From Rhodoblastus sp. 17X3 (GTDB lineage: Bacteria > Pseudomonadota > Alphaproteobacteria > Rhizobiales > Beijerinckiaceae), in assembly GCF_030056575.1 (NCBI RefSeq), contig NZ_JASHHX010000011.1, positions 1 to 64,000 of the forward strand: a stretch of DNA of 64,000 nucleotides. Direction: 5' to 3'. Below, piece by piece: positions 19,522 to 29,147 of this stretch. Under the pieces are notes generated by a model that ran no database searches, had not been told where the DNA came from, and was given only the letters and a program-made list of their open reading frames with translations. Each line of letters starts with the position of its first letter. Positions within the stretch are counted from its first letter, which is position 1. Position numbers and translations under genes: made by a program.

Positions 19522-20274
19522 GTGAACGACGTTTACCTCCTCGCGGGAGCCGGCCTCCTGGCCGGCGCGATGAACGCTATCGCCGGCGGCGGCTCCTTCG
19601 TGACCCTGCCGGCGCTGATCACGGCGGGCGTCCCCGCGCTCAACGCCAACGCCTCGTCCACAGTGGCTCTGGTTCCGAGCGCGCTCGCCAGCGCCTATGC
19701 CTATCGCAAGGACTTCCAGGATTTCGAGGGCGTGCGTTTCCGCGACATGGCGCTGCTCAGCGTCGCGGGCGGCGCCTCGGGCGCGCTGCTGCTTGAGGCG
19801 ACGCCGCAGAGCGTGTTCACAATCCTCGTTCCGTTTCTCCTCCTGTTCGGCACTTTGGCTTTCGCCTTCGGCCGTCAAGCAGGCGCATTCCTCCGCGAGC
19901 GCATCAAAATCACGCCGCGCATGATGCTGGTCAGCCAGTTCATTCTGGGTATTTACGGCGGCTATTTCGGCGGCGCCGTCGGCATCATGATGTTGGCCGC
20001 CTGGAGCCTTCTGACCTCTGCCTCCATCGCGGCGATGCAGCCCGCACGCAACCTGCTCAACGCCGCGATGAACGCCACGGCGACGCTGCTGTTCATCGCG
20101 GGCGGGCTGGTGTTCTGGCGGCAGACCTTCATCCTGTTCGGCGGGGCGATCGTGGGCGGCTATTTCGGCGCCTATTACGCGCGCCGGATCGACCCGTGGC
20201 TGGCCCGGATCGTCATTTCCTGCCTCAACGCCGGAATGACCGCCTTCATGTTCTGGCGGACCTTCGGCCATTGA
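19522..20274 (+). CDS. TSUP family permease (TauE/SafE, sulfite exporter-like)
   Basis: This 250-residue membrane protein has about eight helices in two homologous halves. It has the TSUP signature near the N-terminus (GAMNAIAGGGSFVTLPAL, residues 16-33) and a repeat of it in the second half (GIYGGYFGGAVGIMML). The family exports sulfite, sulfoacetate or related organic anions; the substrate here cannot be assigned. The start is GTG at 19522 behind AGGGGAAGAG. It stands alone after repeat copy B, with a small secreted-protein gene 20 bases downstream. Confidence 0.85.
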   Translation: MNDVYLLAGAGLLAGAMNAIAGGGSFVTLPALITAGVPALNANASSTVALVPSALASAYAYRKDFQDFEGVRFRDMALLSVAGGASGALLLEATPQSVFTILVPFLLLFGTLAFAFGRQAGAFLRERIKITPRMMLVSQFILGIYGGYFGGAVGIMMLAAWSLLTSASIAAMQPARNLLNAAMNATATLLFIAGGLVFWRQTFILFGGAIVGGYFGAYYARRIDPWLARIVISCLNAGMTAFMFWRTFGH

Positions 20275-20294
20275 GATTGTTTCTGGAGGCTCCC

Positions 20295-20486
20295 ATGCTG
20301 AAATCGCTGCTCGCTCTTATCGTTCTCGCCGGCGCCCTGGCGCTTCCAGCCGAAGCCGCCTCGCGCCGGACCAGCGCTCCCCAGACCAAGGCGCAGCGCC
20401 AAAGCCATTTCATGCAGAGCCAGCACGAAAGTCACCGCGCCAGCCACCATCATCCGCACAAGACACATCGCCGCCCCTGGCATTGA
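20295..20486 (+). CDS. Small secreted His/Arg-rich protein
   Basis: This 63-residue product has a signal peptide (MLKSLLALIVLAGALALPAE, cleavage near AEA-A) and a mature part of about 40 residues rich in His, Gln, Ser and Arg (HHHPHKTHRRPWH at the end). Twelve or so histidines in such a short chain suggest metal or polyanion binding, which is inference. TGGAGG is a good ribosome binding site 6 bases before the ATG. It is the first of three small secreted-protein genes in a row. Confidence 0.65.
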   Translation: MLKSLLALIVLAGALALPAEAASRRTSAPQTKAQRQSHFMQSQHESHRASHHHPHKTHRRPWH

Positions 20487-20575
20487 TCCAGGCCTCGCCG
20501 AAACGGTTCAGGCGGCATTCAGGCGCGTCGCGCGAAACTGCCTTTGGATCGAAAGATCAATCGGGGAGATAGTCG

Positions 20576-20890
20576 ATGTTTCGCGCGCTTGTCACCGCCA
20601 CCCTGCTCGCTGCGGGCCTTGCCCTGAGCGCAGCGCCCGCTTCCGCACAGTACTGGGGCGACCAATCTGCTTCGAATCGCGACCAAAGCGAACGCCAAGG
20701 CTGGGATCAGGACCAGGGCGAGCATCGCGGTTGGGAGCACGACCGCAACGACAGCTTCGGTTGGGGGCGAGCCCGCGGCGAAGAAGACGGCTGGGATCAG
20801 GATCGCGGCCCTCATCACGGCTGGCGGCATCACTGGCGCGATCGTGAAGATTGGGTCGGCGACGGGCATGACGACGACGGCTCCTTTTGA
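20576..20890 (+). CDS. Small secreted Trp/Asp/His-rich repeat protein
   Basis: This 104-residue protein has a signal peptide ending near ASA-Q (about residue 24) and a highly polar mature part. It contains repeated GW-D/E-Q/H-D-Q/R units (QGWDQDQGEHRGWEHDRN, then DGWDQDRGPHHGWRHHW). The strict spacing of tryptophans with acidic and His residues suggests a repetitive fold or metal/surface binding. A GGGGAGATAG ribosome binding site precedes the ATG. I do not recognise a named family. Confidence 0.65.
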   Translation: MFRALVTATLLAAGLALSAAPASAQYWGDQSASNRDQSERQGWDQDQGEHRGWEHDRNDSFGWGRARGEEDGWDQDRGPHHGWRHHWRDREDWVGDGHDDDGSF

Positions 20891-21004
20891 CCAGTCCGCA
20901 ATCGCCAATCCGCCTCGCCTGCCGCAATCAGACGGGGGATCAGGCACCCGCTGCGAACCTGCGCCAACGCCAGATCCGCCGACCGGAACTCACGGGAGAA
21001 ACAC

Positions 21005-21166
21005 ATGCGGAAATCACTTGTTGTCGCCCTTGCGCTTGTCTGCGCGATCCCCCTTGCCGCCGCGCCTGCCGAGGCGCATGGCTGGGGTCATCATCACGGA
21101 TGGGGCCACCATCACGGCTGGGGGCGCGGCCATCATTATGGCTGGCGCCATCGTCATCGCTGGTGA
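21005..21166 (+). CDS. Small secreted Gly/His/Trp-repeat peptide
   Basis: This 53-residue ORF has a signal peptide (MRKSLVVALALVCAIPLAAA, cleavage near AEA-H) and a mature tail of repeated HGWGHH units, about 29 residues made almost only of His, Gly, Trp and Arg. GGGAGAAACAC precedes the ATG. It sits 114 bases after the Trp/Asp-rich gene in the same direction and is too short for many gene callers. Function unknown; metal binding is a plausible inference. Confidence 0.65.
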   Translation: MRKSLVVALALVCAIPLAAAPAEAHGWGHHHGWGHHHGWGRGHHYGWRHRHRW

Positions 21167-21195
21167 GAAAACTGCGGCGGCCCGAGCCGCCGCGT

Positions 21196-22050
21196 TCAGA
21201 ACCCCTTGCTGAGCCGGTCGAAGGCGATCAGCCTTTCGAGCAAAGCCGGCATCTCGCTGAGCGGAACCATGTTCGGCCCGTCGGAAAAGGCCTCGTCGGG
21301 CCGGTCATGCGTTTCGATGAACAGGCCCGCGACGCCGACCGCCACCGCCGCGCGCGCCAGAACGGGCACAAATTCGCGCTGGCCGCCTGAGGACGTTCCC
21401 TGCCCGCCCGGCTGCTGCACGCTGTGGGTGGCGTCGAAAATCACCGGCGCGCCGATCTGTTGCGCCATGATCGGCAGGCCGCGAAAATCCGTCACCAGCG
21501 TATTGTAGCCGAACGAGGCGCCGCGCTCCGTCACCAGCACGTCGGGATTGCCCGCGTCATAGATCTTCGCCGCGACATTTTTCATGTCCCAGGGCGCGAG
21601 AAACTGCCCCTTCTTGACATTGACAGGCTTGCCGGTCGCCGCCGCCGCCAGCAGCAGATCGGTCTGGCGGCAGAGGAAGGCCGGGATCTGCAACAGGTCC
21701 GCGACCTCGGCCACCGTCGCACATTGCTCCTTCTCATGCACGTCAGTGACGACGGGCAGGCCAAACTCGCGCTTGATCTCCTCGAAGATCTTCAGCGCCG
21801 CATCAAGCCCGATGCCGCGTTTCCCCGAGGCCGAGGTTCGGTTGGCCTTGTCGAAGGAGGATTTGAACACAAAGCCCATGCCGAGCTTTTCCGTCAGCGC
21901 GGAGAGCTTTTCCGCCATGAACAGGGCGTGGTCGCGGCTTTCCAGCGCGCAGGGGCCGGCGATCAGGGCGAGCGGCAGATCATTGCCGAAATGCGCCACG
22001 CGCGCGCCCGCGCCGATCGTGACATTCGCGTGTTTCGGGGCTTCCGACAT
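21196..22050 (-). CDS. kdsA: 3-deoxy-8-phosphooctulonate synthase
   Basis: This 284-residue enzyme condenses phosphoenolpyruvate and arabinose 5-phosphate to KDO-8-phosphate, the first committed step to the KDO of lipopolysaccharide. Family motifs are [43 protein letters not shown] and [10 protein letters not shown]. The ATG at 22050 is preceded by GGAG five bases upstream and gives the family's length. An alternative ATG at 22065 overlaps the upstream stop but has a poor ribosome binding site. In related genomes kdsA follows pyrG; here three extra genes intervene. Confidence 0.95.
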   Translation of the reverse strand: MSEAPKHANVTIGAGARVAHFGNDLPLALIAGPCALESRDHALFMAEKLSALTEKLGMGFVFKSSFDKANRTSASGKRGIGLDAALKIFEEIKREFGLPVVTDVHEKEQCATVAEVADLLQIPAFLCRQTDLLLAAAATGKPVNVKKGQFLAPWDMKNVAAKIYDAGNPDVLVTERGASFGYNTLVTDFRGLPIMAQQIGAPVIFDATHSVQQPGGQGTSSGGQREFVPVLARAAVAVGVAGLFIETHDRPDEAFSDGPNMVPLSEMPALLERLIAFDRLSKGF

Positions 22051-22061
22051 CCTGTCTCCAA

Positions 22062-22700
22062 TCATGCCTGCTCGAAGGCGACGGCGACGCCGTCGATGGT
22101 TTCGGCCAGCAACCGGCCCGCCTGATGGCGCGGCGCAAGGCCGTTCGCACGCAAGACCGCTTCCGTTTCCGCCGTGTCCTTGACCGCGAACACGAGGCCC
22201 GCGACGCGAAAACCTTCCGTCTGCGGCGCGGCGCCAAAGCGGTAGGCGAAAGCCGGCGCGCTCAAGACGTCAAGGCTGGTCCCGCCGTCGAGGTGGATTT
22301 CCAGCCCTGCCGAAGTCGCCACCATTTCGCGCTGACCGATCAGCGCCGACAAATATTCCGCATGATCCGACGGCCCATCGGCGAGAGCGACGATGGCGCG
22401 CAGGCCGAGGGCGCCATTGGGATGGCGCGGCGCGACAGACAGGCGCGCCGCCGCCAGTTGAAAGGAGGACGCGGCCGGGTCAGCCGGCGCTGCCGACGCC
22501 ACCAATTCGTCGGCGCTCAAACCAACCAGAGCCCGGCGCGACGCCGGATCTTTCGACCCGATGAAGTCCAGCGCCACGCCGTCGGCCAGCGCGACGCCAA
22601 CGCCGCTTGCGTCAAGCGCAAAGCCCAGCCGCGCCCATTTCTTGGCAAGGTCCTGCGGGCGGGGCGCGGCGAGCGCAACGTGAACGAGTTCTCTCGGCAT
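22062..22700 (-). CDS. VOC/glyoxalase-like domain protein
   Basis: This 212-residue protein has an N-terminal vicinal-oxygen-chelate-like half ([22 protein letters not shown]) and a second related half near residues 115-205 ([19 protein letters not shown]), as in the glyoxalase-like_3 group. Substrate is unknown. The ATG at 22700 gives the natural start of the first beta strand. Its stop overlaps the alternative kdsA start, so the two are probably co-transcribed. The HxlR regulator gene lies immediately upstream in the same direction. Confidence 0.7.
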   Translation of the reverse strand: MPRELVHVALAAPRPQDLAKKWARLGFALDASGVGVALADGVALDFIGSKDPASRRALVGLSADELVASAAPADPAASSFQLAAARLSVAPRHPNGALGLRAIVALADGPSDHAEYLSALIGQREMVATSAGLEIHLDGGTSLDVLSAPAFAYRFGAAPQTEGFRVAGLVFAVKDTAETEAVLRANGLAPRHQAGRLLAETIDGVAVAFEQA

Positions 22701-22773
22701 AATCCATTCGGCTTTGTTAGCGCCGGACCTTATCGGCCAATCGACCCATGCAGGCAAGGGCTCAATCGGGCTA

Positions 22774-23292
22774 TCAATCGCCGATTGCGCCGGCGCGCCG
22801 CGCGCTCAAAATCCCGGCGACGAGTTTGGTTCCCGGCAAGGGCGCGCCGCCCGGCCCCGGCATCGCGGCGACATCGTCGGCGCCAAAACCTTTCCCGCAG
22901 GCCGAGCAGACCAGGCGCGGCTGGAACTGGCAGCCGCAGCTTTTATGGTGAAACAGGATCGGCGCGCCCTGCTCGGGCTGCGCCCAGCGGTCGCCCCAGG
23001 CGGTGAGCGCCATGAGGATCGGAACGAGATCCCGCCCGGCTTCCGTCAGGACATATTCAAAGCGGGGCGGACGCTCCTGATAGGCGCGCCGCTGGATGAC
23101 GCCATTTTCCTCAAGCGCCTTGAGCCGCCGCGTCAGCAGATTGCGCGACACGCCGAGGTCCTCCGCCAGAGCGTCGAAACGGCTCACGCCCAGAAAGAGA
23201 TCGCGCAGGACGAGCGGCGTCCACCAGTCGCCGATCAGTTCCAGAGCGCGCGCCAGCGAACAGCGCATTTCCGCGAAACTCGTTCTTTCCAT
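22774..23292 (-). CDS. HxlR family transcriptional regulator with C-terminal Cys-rich tail
   Basis: This 172-residue winged-helix regulator has the HxlR signature: LELIGDWWTPLVLRDLFLG in the first 35 residues, LTRRLKALEENGVIQRR in the recognition region and YVLTEAGRDLVPIL. Unlike minimal HxlR proteins (about 110-120 residues) it carries an extra C-terminal part with HHKSCGCQ and CSACGKGF, which looks like a zinc ribbon or thiol sensor. It is divergent from the NTF2-like gene, and two dyad-like sequences lie in the gap between them, so it probably controls that gene and itself. Confidence 0.85.
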   Translation of the reverse strand: MERTSFAEMRCSLARALELIGDWWTPLVLRDLFLGVSRFDALAEDLGVSRNLLTRRLKALEENGVIQRRAYQERPPRFEYVLTEAGRDLVPILMALTAWGDRWAQPEQGAPILFHHKSCGCQFQPRLVCSACGKGFGADDVAAMPGPGGAPLPGTKLVAGILSARRAGAIGD

Positions 23293-23305
23293 GCTCCCAA
23301 TTTAG

Positions 23306-23357
23306 TGAGTTGCATGATTGAACGCAATCGGCCATTTTTAGGTTCATTAATTGAACC
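23306..23357. promoter_or_regulatory. Candidate HxlR operator pair
   Basis: A perfect dyad GGTTCA-TTAAT-TGAACC lies at 23341-23357. A related sequence (TTGCATGATTGAACGCAA) lies about 30 bases away, towards the HxlR start. Both share ATTGAAC. They sit in the 90-base gap between the divergent hxlR-type and NTF2-like genes, the usual place for such operators. The dyads are visible; binding is inference. Confidence 0.5.
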
Positions 23358-23382
23358 TTTACCATAAAAGCAGGAAAAGCCG

Positions 23383-23835
23383 ATGTTTCACGCCATCGCC
23401 CACCGCCGGATCACCGCCCTTTTCGAGGCCGTCGGGCGCGGCGACGCGGCGTCTGTGCTGGACTCCTTCGCGGGCCGGTTCACGCATAGCTTTCTGGGAC
23501 GTTCGGCCTTGGGCGGCGCGCGCCATTCCCTCGCGGCGACGCGGCTCTGGTACGAGCGGCTCTATCGTCTTCTGCCGGGAATAAGATTCGATATAGCGGC
23601 GATCACGCTCGCCGGCCCGCCGTGGAACACTTTGGCAGTGGTCGAATGGCGCGAGAGCAATGACGGCGCGGACGGCGTGAAGACCGAAAATTTCGGCTGT
23701 CACATCGCGCGAATTTCATGGGGGAAGATGGTTTCGCTGGCGATCTGCCCGGACACCGCGGGGCTGCAGGCGACGCTCGACCGGCTCGCCGCGGCGGGCT
23801 TCGCTGAGGCCCACGCCCCGCCAATCGAGGATTAG
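23383..23835 (+). CDS. NTF2/SnoaL-like fold protein
   Basis: This 150-residue protein resembles SnoaL-like polyketide cyclase/NTF2-like proteins: an N-terminal helix followed by GRGDAASVLDSFAGRFTHSF and a strand-rich C-terminal half. Such proteins bind small hydrophobic ligands or act as isomerases; no specific activity can be given. It is divergent from the HxlR gene, whose partners in other bacteria are often small detoxification enzymes. A hairpin follows 2 bases after the stop. Confidence 0.7.
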   Translation: MFHAIAHRRITALFEAVGRGDAASVLDSFAGRFTHSFLGRSALGGARHSLAATRLWYERLYRLLPGIRFDIAAITLAGPPWNTLAVVEWRESNDGADGVKTENFGCHIARISWGKMVSLAICPDTAGLQATLDRLAAAGFAEAHAPPIED

Positions 23836-23837
23836 CA

Positions 23838-23935
23838 CAAAGGCTCACAGGCGAATCCTGCGAGCCTTTGCCAGGCGCGACTGCGCCGCCGAGTTATGCG
23901 AGGGGCTTCCTTGACCGTGACCCGTCGCGGTCAAG
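23838..23935. repeat. Composite intergenic repeat, copy C, with terminator-like hairpin
   Basis: The leading hairpin is CAAAGGCTC-a-CAGG / CCTG-c-GAGCCTTTG (23838-23870), 2 bases after the NTF2-like stop and facing the convergent pyrG end, so it probably acts as a bidirectional terminator. The core GCGCGACTGCGCCGCCGAGT with TATGCGAGGGGC follows, then the dyad CTTGACCG/CGGTCAAG (23910-23935). Core and dyad align closely with copy B after purB, while the hairpin stems differ in sequence. Confidence 0.65.
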
Positions 23936-23948
23936 AACAAATGGCCGC

Positions 23949-25586
<1,638 letters not shown>

Positions 25587-25658
25587 TCAGCTTTGAGCGG
25601 GACGCGGCGCGGGGGCGCCGGTCGACCGTGGGGTTTCCAATGGTTTCATTTAACCGAA

Positions 25659-25676
25659 GGGCCGGAAAACCGGCCC
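25659..25676 (-). terminator. Hairpin between secG and pyrG
   Basis: GGGCCGG-AAAA-CCGGCCC is a perfect 7-bp stem 16 bases after the secG stop (minus strand). On that strand it is followed by TTCGGTTAAA, a weak T-rich tail. It may attenuate or end secG transcription before pyrG. Confidence 0.5.
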
Positions 25677-25692
25677 CTCGAAAAACGCGAAC

Positions 25693-26103
25693 TTACTGCG
25701 AGCGCGGCGGGGCCGGAACGGGTTCCGGCGCGGGCGGGGCCGTCTTCTCCATCTGCTTCAGCTGATCGAGCAGATTTCCTTTTTCCTGACCTTGGCCTTT
25801 CGGCTGATCGGCGCCCTTGGACTGGTCGCTCGTCGAAGCCGGCCCGGCGGCCGGCGATTCGAAGATGGATTTGCTGGCGTGAGTGTAGGAGGCCAGGATG
25901 GTCAGCGCCAGACTGGTGACGAAGAACAGGGTCGCGAGGATCGCCGTCGCACGGGTCAGCGCATTGGCCTGGCCGCGCCCGGTGAAAAACCCGCCGGAGC
26001 CGCCGCCCATGCCCAGCGCGCCGCCTTCCGAGCGTTGCAGCAGAACCACGGCGATCAGCGCCACGACAATGAGAAGGTGAACGACGATCAGAACCGTCTG
26101 CAT
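25693..26103 (-). CDS. secG: Preprotein translocase subunit SecG
   Basis: This 136-residue protein has the two-helix SecG core in its first 75 residues: MQTVLIVVHLLIVVALIAVV, then LLQRSEGGALGMGGGSGGFFTGRG and a second helix (ILATLFFVTSLALTI). A long Pro/Gln/Lys-rich C-terminal tail, common in alphaproteobacteria, follows. It assists SecYE in protein export. It lies between tpiA and pyrG, all on the minus strand, an order conserved in Hyphomicrobiales. Confidence 0.93.
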   Translation of the reverse strand: MQTVLIVVHLLIVVALIAVVLLQRSEGGALGMGGGSGGFFTGRGQANALTRATAILATLFFVTSLALTILASYTHASKSIFESPAAGPASTSDQSKGADQPKGQGQEKGNLLDQLKQMEKTAPPAPEPVPAPPRSQ

Positions 26104-26180
26104 ATTACCGTCCTTGGCGCCGATCCGCCGGAAAAGCCCGTTTTCCGACAGAAGGCTGTTGAGAAAGCTTGATAAACCGC

Positions 26181-26203
26181 AAAAGCCGCCGCAAACCGGC
26201 GGC
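26181..26203 (-). terminator. Rho-independent terminator after tpiA
   Basis: Read on the minus strand, GCCGCCG-GTTTG-CGGCGGC forms a perfect 7-bp stem followed by TTTTG. It lies 60 bases after the tpiA stop and before secG. Confidence 0.65.
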
Positions 26204-26262
26204 GGCGCAAGATTGGGCGGGTCTTAACGCAAAACTCCGCCCTTGGGAACCCCGCACAGGGC

Positions 26263-27009
26263 TTAGCGATAAACCGAAACGATGCCGACAAAGTCCCTGG
26301 CGGTGAGGCTCGCCCCGCCGACCAGCGCGCCATTGACGTTTTCAACCGCCATCAGTTCAGCCGCGTTGGAGGCCTTGACGGAGCCGCCGTAAAGGATTCT
26401 CACCGCCGCGCCGTGGTCCGGCAGCAGGTCGATCAGCTCGCGGCGGATGAAGCCGTGGACTTCGGCGACATCCTGCGGGGTCGGGGTGAGGCCCGTGCCG
26501 ATGGCCCAGACCGGCTCATAGGCGACCACCAGATTCGCCGCCGTCGCGCCATGGGGCAGCGAACCGGCCAGCTGGCCGCCGACGATGGCGAGCGTCTGGC
26601 CAGCCTCGCGCTGAAGATGGGTTTCGCCAACGCAGACGATGGCCACAAGCCCGGCGCGCAGGGCGCCTTCCGCCTTGGCGCGCACGATGGCGTCGCTCTC
26701 GCCATGGTCGGCGCGGCGCTCGGAATGGCCGACGATGGCGAAAGTCGCCCCGGCGTCCTTGAGTTGCTCGGCGGAAATATCGCCGGTATGGGCGCCGGAC
26801 GCCTTGGCGTGGCAATCCTGGCCGCCGATGGCGAGCTTGCCGCCCGCCGTCTCGACCGCCGCCGAAATCAGGGTCGCGGGCGGGCAGATCAGCACATCCG
26901 CGCCGGGCGTCGCGGCCGCGGCTTCCGCGATAGCGGAAATTTCGGCCAGGGACGCCTTCAAACCATTCATTTTCCAATTGCCGGCGGCGAGCGGACGGAT
27001 CGTGGTCAT
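26263..27009 (-). CDS. tpiA: Triosephosphate isomerase
   Basis: This 248-residue TIM-barrel enzyme interconverts dihydroxyacetone phosphate and glyceraldehyde 3-phosphate. Catalytic elements are the N-terminal GNWKMNG with Lys, IVGHSERR with the catalytic His (about 97), [11 protein letters not shown] with the catalytic Glu (about 168), and YGGSVKASN phosphate loop. The ATG at 27009 gives the standard N-terminus; the longer open frame was not used. It is divergent from ppiD. Confidence 0.97.
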   Translation of the reverse strand: MTTIRPLAAGNWKMNGLKASLAEISAIAEAAAATPGADVLICPPATLISAAVETAGGKLAIGGQDCHAKASGAHTGDISAEQLKDAGATFAIVGHSERRADHGESDAIVRAKAEGALRAGLVAIVCVGETHLQREAGQTLAIVGGQLAGSLPHGATAANLVVAYEPVWAIGTGLTPTPQDVAEVHGFIRRELIDLLPDHGAAVRILYGGSVKASNAAELMAVENVNGALVGGASLTARDFVGIVSVYR

Positions 27010-27223
27010 GTCAATTCCCCCAAAAAGTTTCGCTCCGATAGCAGAGGACAAAACCTTTGCACAGGGGACGAATTGCAGCAGGCCTTGCCGGAACTGGATT
27101 GCGCACGGCGATTTGGCGTCTCGCGCGCGGCGCTTTATTGGATTGCCTGCGGCGTTTGGCGTTTCTATAGTCCCGCGCTCTCAGCCGCCCGTTCGAATCC
27201 GGCGCCAAAACAGGAAACGCTCC

Positions 27224-29134
27224 ATGCTCGATGGTCTCCGGATCATGTCGAAGAATATTTTCGGCCGGACCCTTCTTGCGGCCTTCGCCGCGTTGATCGT
27301 GATCGGCTTCGGCTTTTTCGGCATTCGCGACGTGTTCACCAATTTCCGGGCCAATCAGCTGGCGACCGTCGGCGACGCCGAGATCAGCGTCGCGCAATTC
27401 CGCAATGATTACCAGTCCGCGCTTCAGCGCGCGCAGCGTCAGGCCAAACGCGCCATCACCAATGACGAGGCGCGCCAGATGGGCCTCGACCGTCAGGTTC
27501 TGTCGCAATTGCTCACCGGCGCCGCGCTGGACCAGGACGCCAAAAAGCTCGGCCTCGCCCTGTCCTCCGCCGAAATCGCCCGGCTCATCAAGGCGGAAAA
27601 GATGTTCGCCGGCCCGACCGGCGCCTTCGATCAGGCCCGGATGAACGAAATCCTGCGCGACAACGGCTATAGCGAGGCCAGCTATATCCGCGAACAGCGC
27701 GAGTTCGCCCTGCGCCAGCAGATCGCCGACGCCGTCTCCGGCGCGCTGAAAACGCCGGAAGTCCTGCTCGCCGCCGTCAATTCCTTCACCAGCGAAACGC
27801 GCAAGGCCGAGTTCTTTGTCCTGCCCGCGCCGGATCTCGCCAAGGCCGCCACCCCCTCCGACGAGGCCGTGAAAGCTTTTTACGACCTGCGCAAGGACGG
27901 CTATCGCTCGCCGGAGTTTCGCAAGGCGAATGTGCTGATACTGTCGCCAGCGGATGTCGCGAAGACCTTGCAGATTTCCGACGAGGCCGCGAAGAAGGTC
28001 TATGACCAGACCGCCGCGCAACGCTTCGTCGCCCCCGAAAAGCGCACGATCGCCCAGCTGACCTTCTCCAGCGAAGCCGACGCCGCCAAGGCGCGGGCGC
28101 GAATTGACGCTGGCGAAAGCTTCGATGTTGTCGCCGCCGACAAGACGACTGGCGGCGTGCTCGCCGACATCGGCGCGACGACCAGGGCCGCCATGTTCGA
28201 CAAGGGCGTCGCGGACGCCGCCTTCGCCTTGCCGCAGCCGGGCGTGACCAAGCCGATTCCCGGCAAGTTCGGCGTGGTGCTGGCGCGGGTTTCCCAGATC
28301 GAGCCGGGGGCTACCAAGCCGTTCGACGACGTCAAGGAGCAGATCAAGGGCGAACTCGCGCAAGCGCAGGCCAAGGGCGAAACCCAGACCTTGCACGACA
28401 AGATCGAGGACCTGCGCGCCTCCGGCAAGACGCTGGTCCAGGCGGCCGAGGCGCTTGGCTTACAGACCCAGACCTATGTCACGGACGCCTCGGGCGCCGG
28501 CAAGGGCGAGGCCGGGCAGCCCGGCGCGCCGATTGCCGCGCTCGCCGCCGCGCCTGAGCTGGTCAAGGCGATTTTCGCCTCGGACGTCGGTGTGGATAAT
28601 GAAGCCGTCACCCGCAAGGACGGCGGCTTCTCCTGGTTCGAGATCAACGCCGTCGAGACGTCCCGCCAATTGTCGCTGGACGACGTCCGGCCCCTGCTCG
28701 TCAAGGCGATTCAGGAGAGCGACGCGCAGAAGGCGCTCGCCGCGCAGGCCAATGAATTGGCGCGCAAGATCGATTCCGGCGAAAGTCTCGCCGCTCTGGC
28801 CGCCGCCAACCATGCGACCGTCGAGCAGGCCGCCGCCGTCAAGCGCTCCGACGCGCCGGGCTTGGCGCCCGCCGCCGTGCAGCAGATTTTCGGCACGCCG
28901 GTCGGCGGCGCCGGGGTCGCGCTGGCCGATCGCGGCGGACGCATCGTGTTCAAGGTGCTCGACGCCACGACGCCCCCGATCGACCTGAAAAGCCCGGTGC
29001 TGGCCGGGCTTGTCCCGCAGCTGGATACGAGCCTGGCGGACGATCTGTTCAGCCAATATGTCTCCGGCCTGCAAACGCAACTGGGCGCGCGCGTGAACCA
29101 GACCGCGCTGCGCGCGGCCGGCGGGCAGGAATAA
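27224..29134 (+). CDS. PpiD/SurA-type periplasmic folding protein (peptidyl-prolyl isomerase)
   Basis: This 636-residue protein is anchored by one N-terminal membrane helix (GRTLLAAFAALIVIGFGFFG, about 15-34), followed by a SurA_N-like chaperone domain and a rotamase-like region about residues 240-370 (DAAKARARIDAGESFDVVAAD and PIPGKFGVVLARVSQIEPG). The parvulin core looks weakly conserved, as in many PpiD proteins with little isomerase activity. It helps fold proteins leaving the Sec translocon. The ATG at 27224 is preceded by CAGGAAAC. trpE begins 13 bases after the stop, so the two may share a transcript. Confidence 0.9.
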   Translation: MLDGLRIMSKNIFGRTLLAAFAALIVIGFGFFGIRDVFTNFRANQLATVGDAEISVAQFRNDYQSALQRAQRQAKRAITNDEARQMGLDRQVLSQLLTGAALDQDAKKLGLALSSAEIARLIKAEKMFAGPTGAFDQARMNEILRDNGYSEASYIREQREFALRQQIADAVSGALKTPEVLLAAVNSFTSETRKAEFFVLPAPDLAKAATPSDEAVKAFYDLRKDGYRSPEFRKANVLILSPADVAKTLQISDEAAKKVYDQTAAQRFVAPEKRTIAQLTFSSEADAAKARARIDAGESFDVVAADKTTGGVLADIGATTRAAMFDKGVADAAFALPQPGVTKPIPGKFGVVLARVSQIEPGATKPFDDVKEQIKGELAQAQAKGETQTLHDKIEDLRASGKTLVQAAEALGLQTQTYVTDASGAGKGEAGQPGAPIAALAAAPELVKAIFASDVGVDNEAVTRKDGGFSWFEINAVETSRQLSLDDVRPLLVKAIQESDAQKALAAQANELARKIDSGESLAALAAANHATVEQAAAVKRSDAPGLAPAAVQQIFGTPVGGAGVALADRGGRIVFKVLDATTPPIDLKSPVLAGLVPQLDTSLADDLFSQYVSGLQTQLGARVNQTALRAAGGQE

Positions 29135-29147
29135 GGGGATCTGACGG

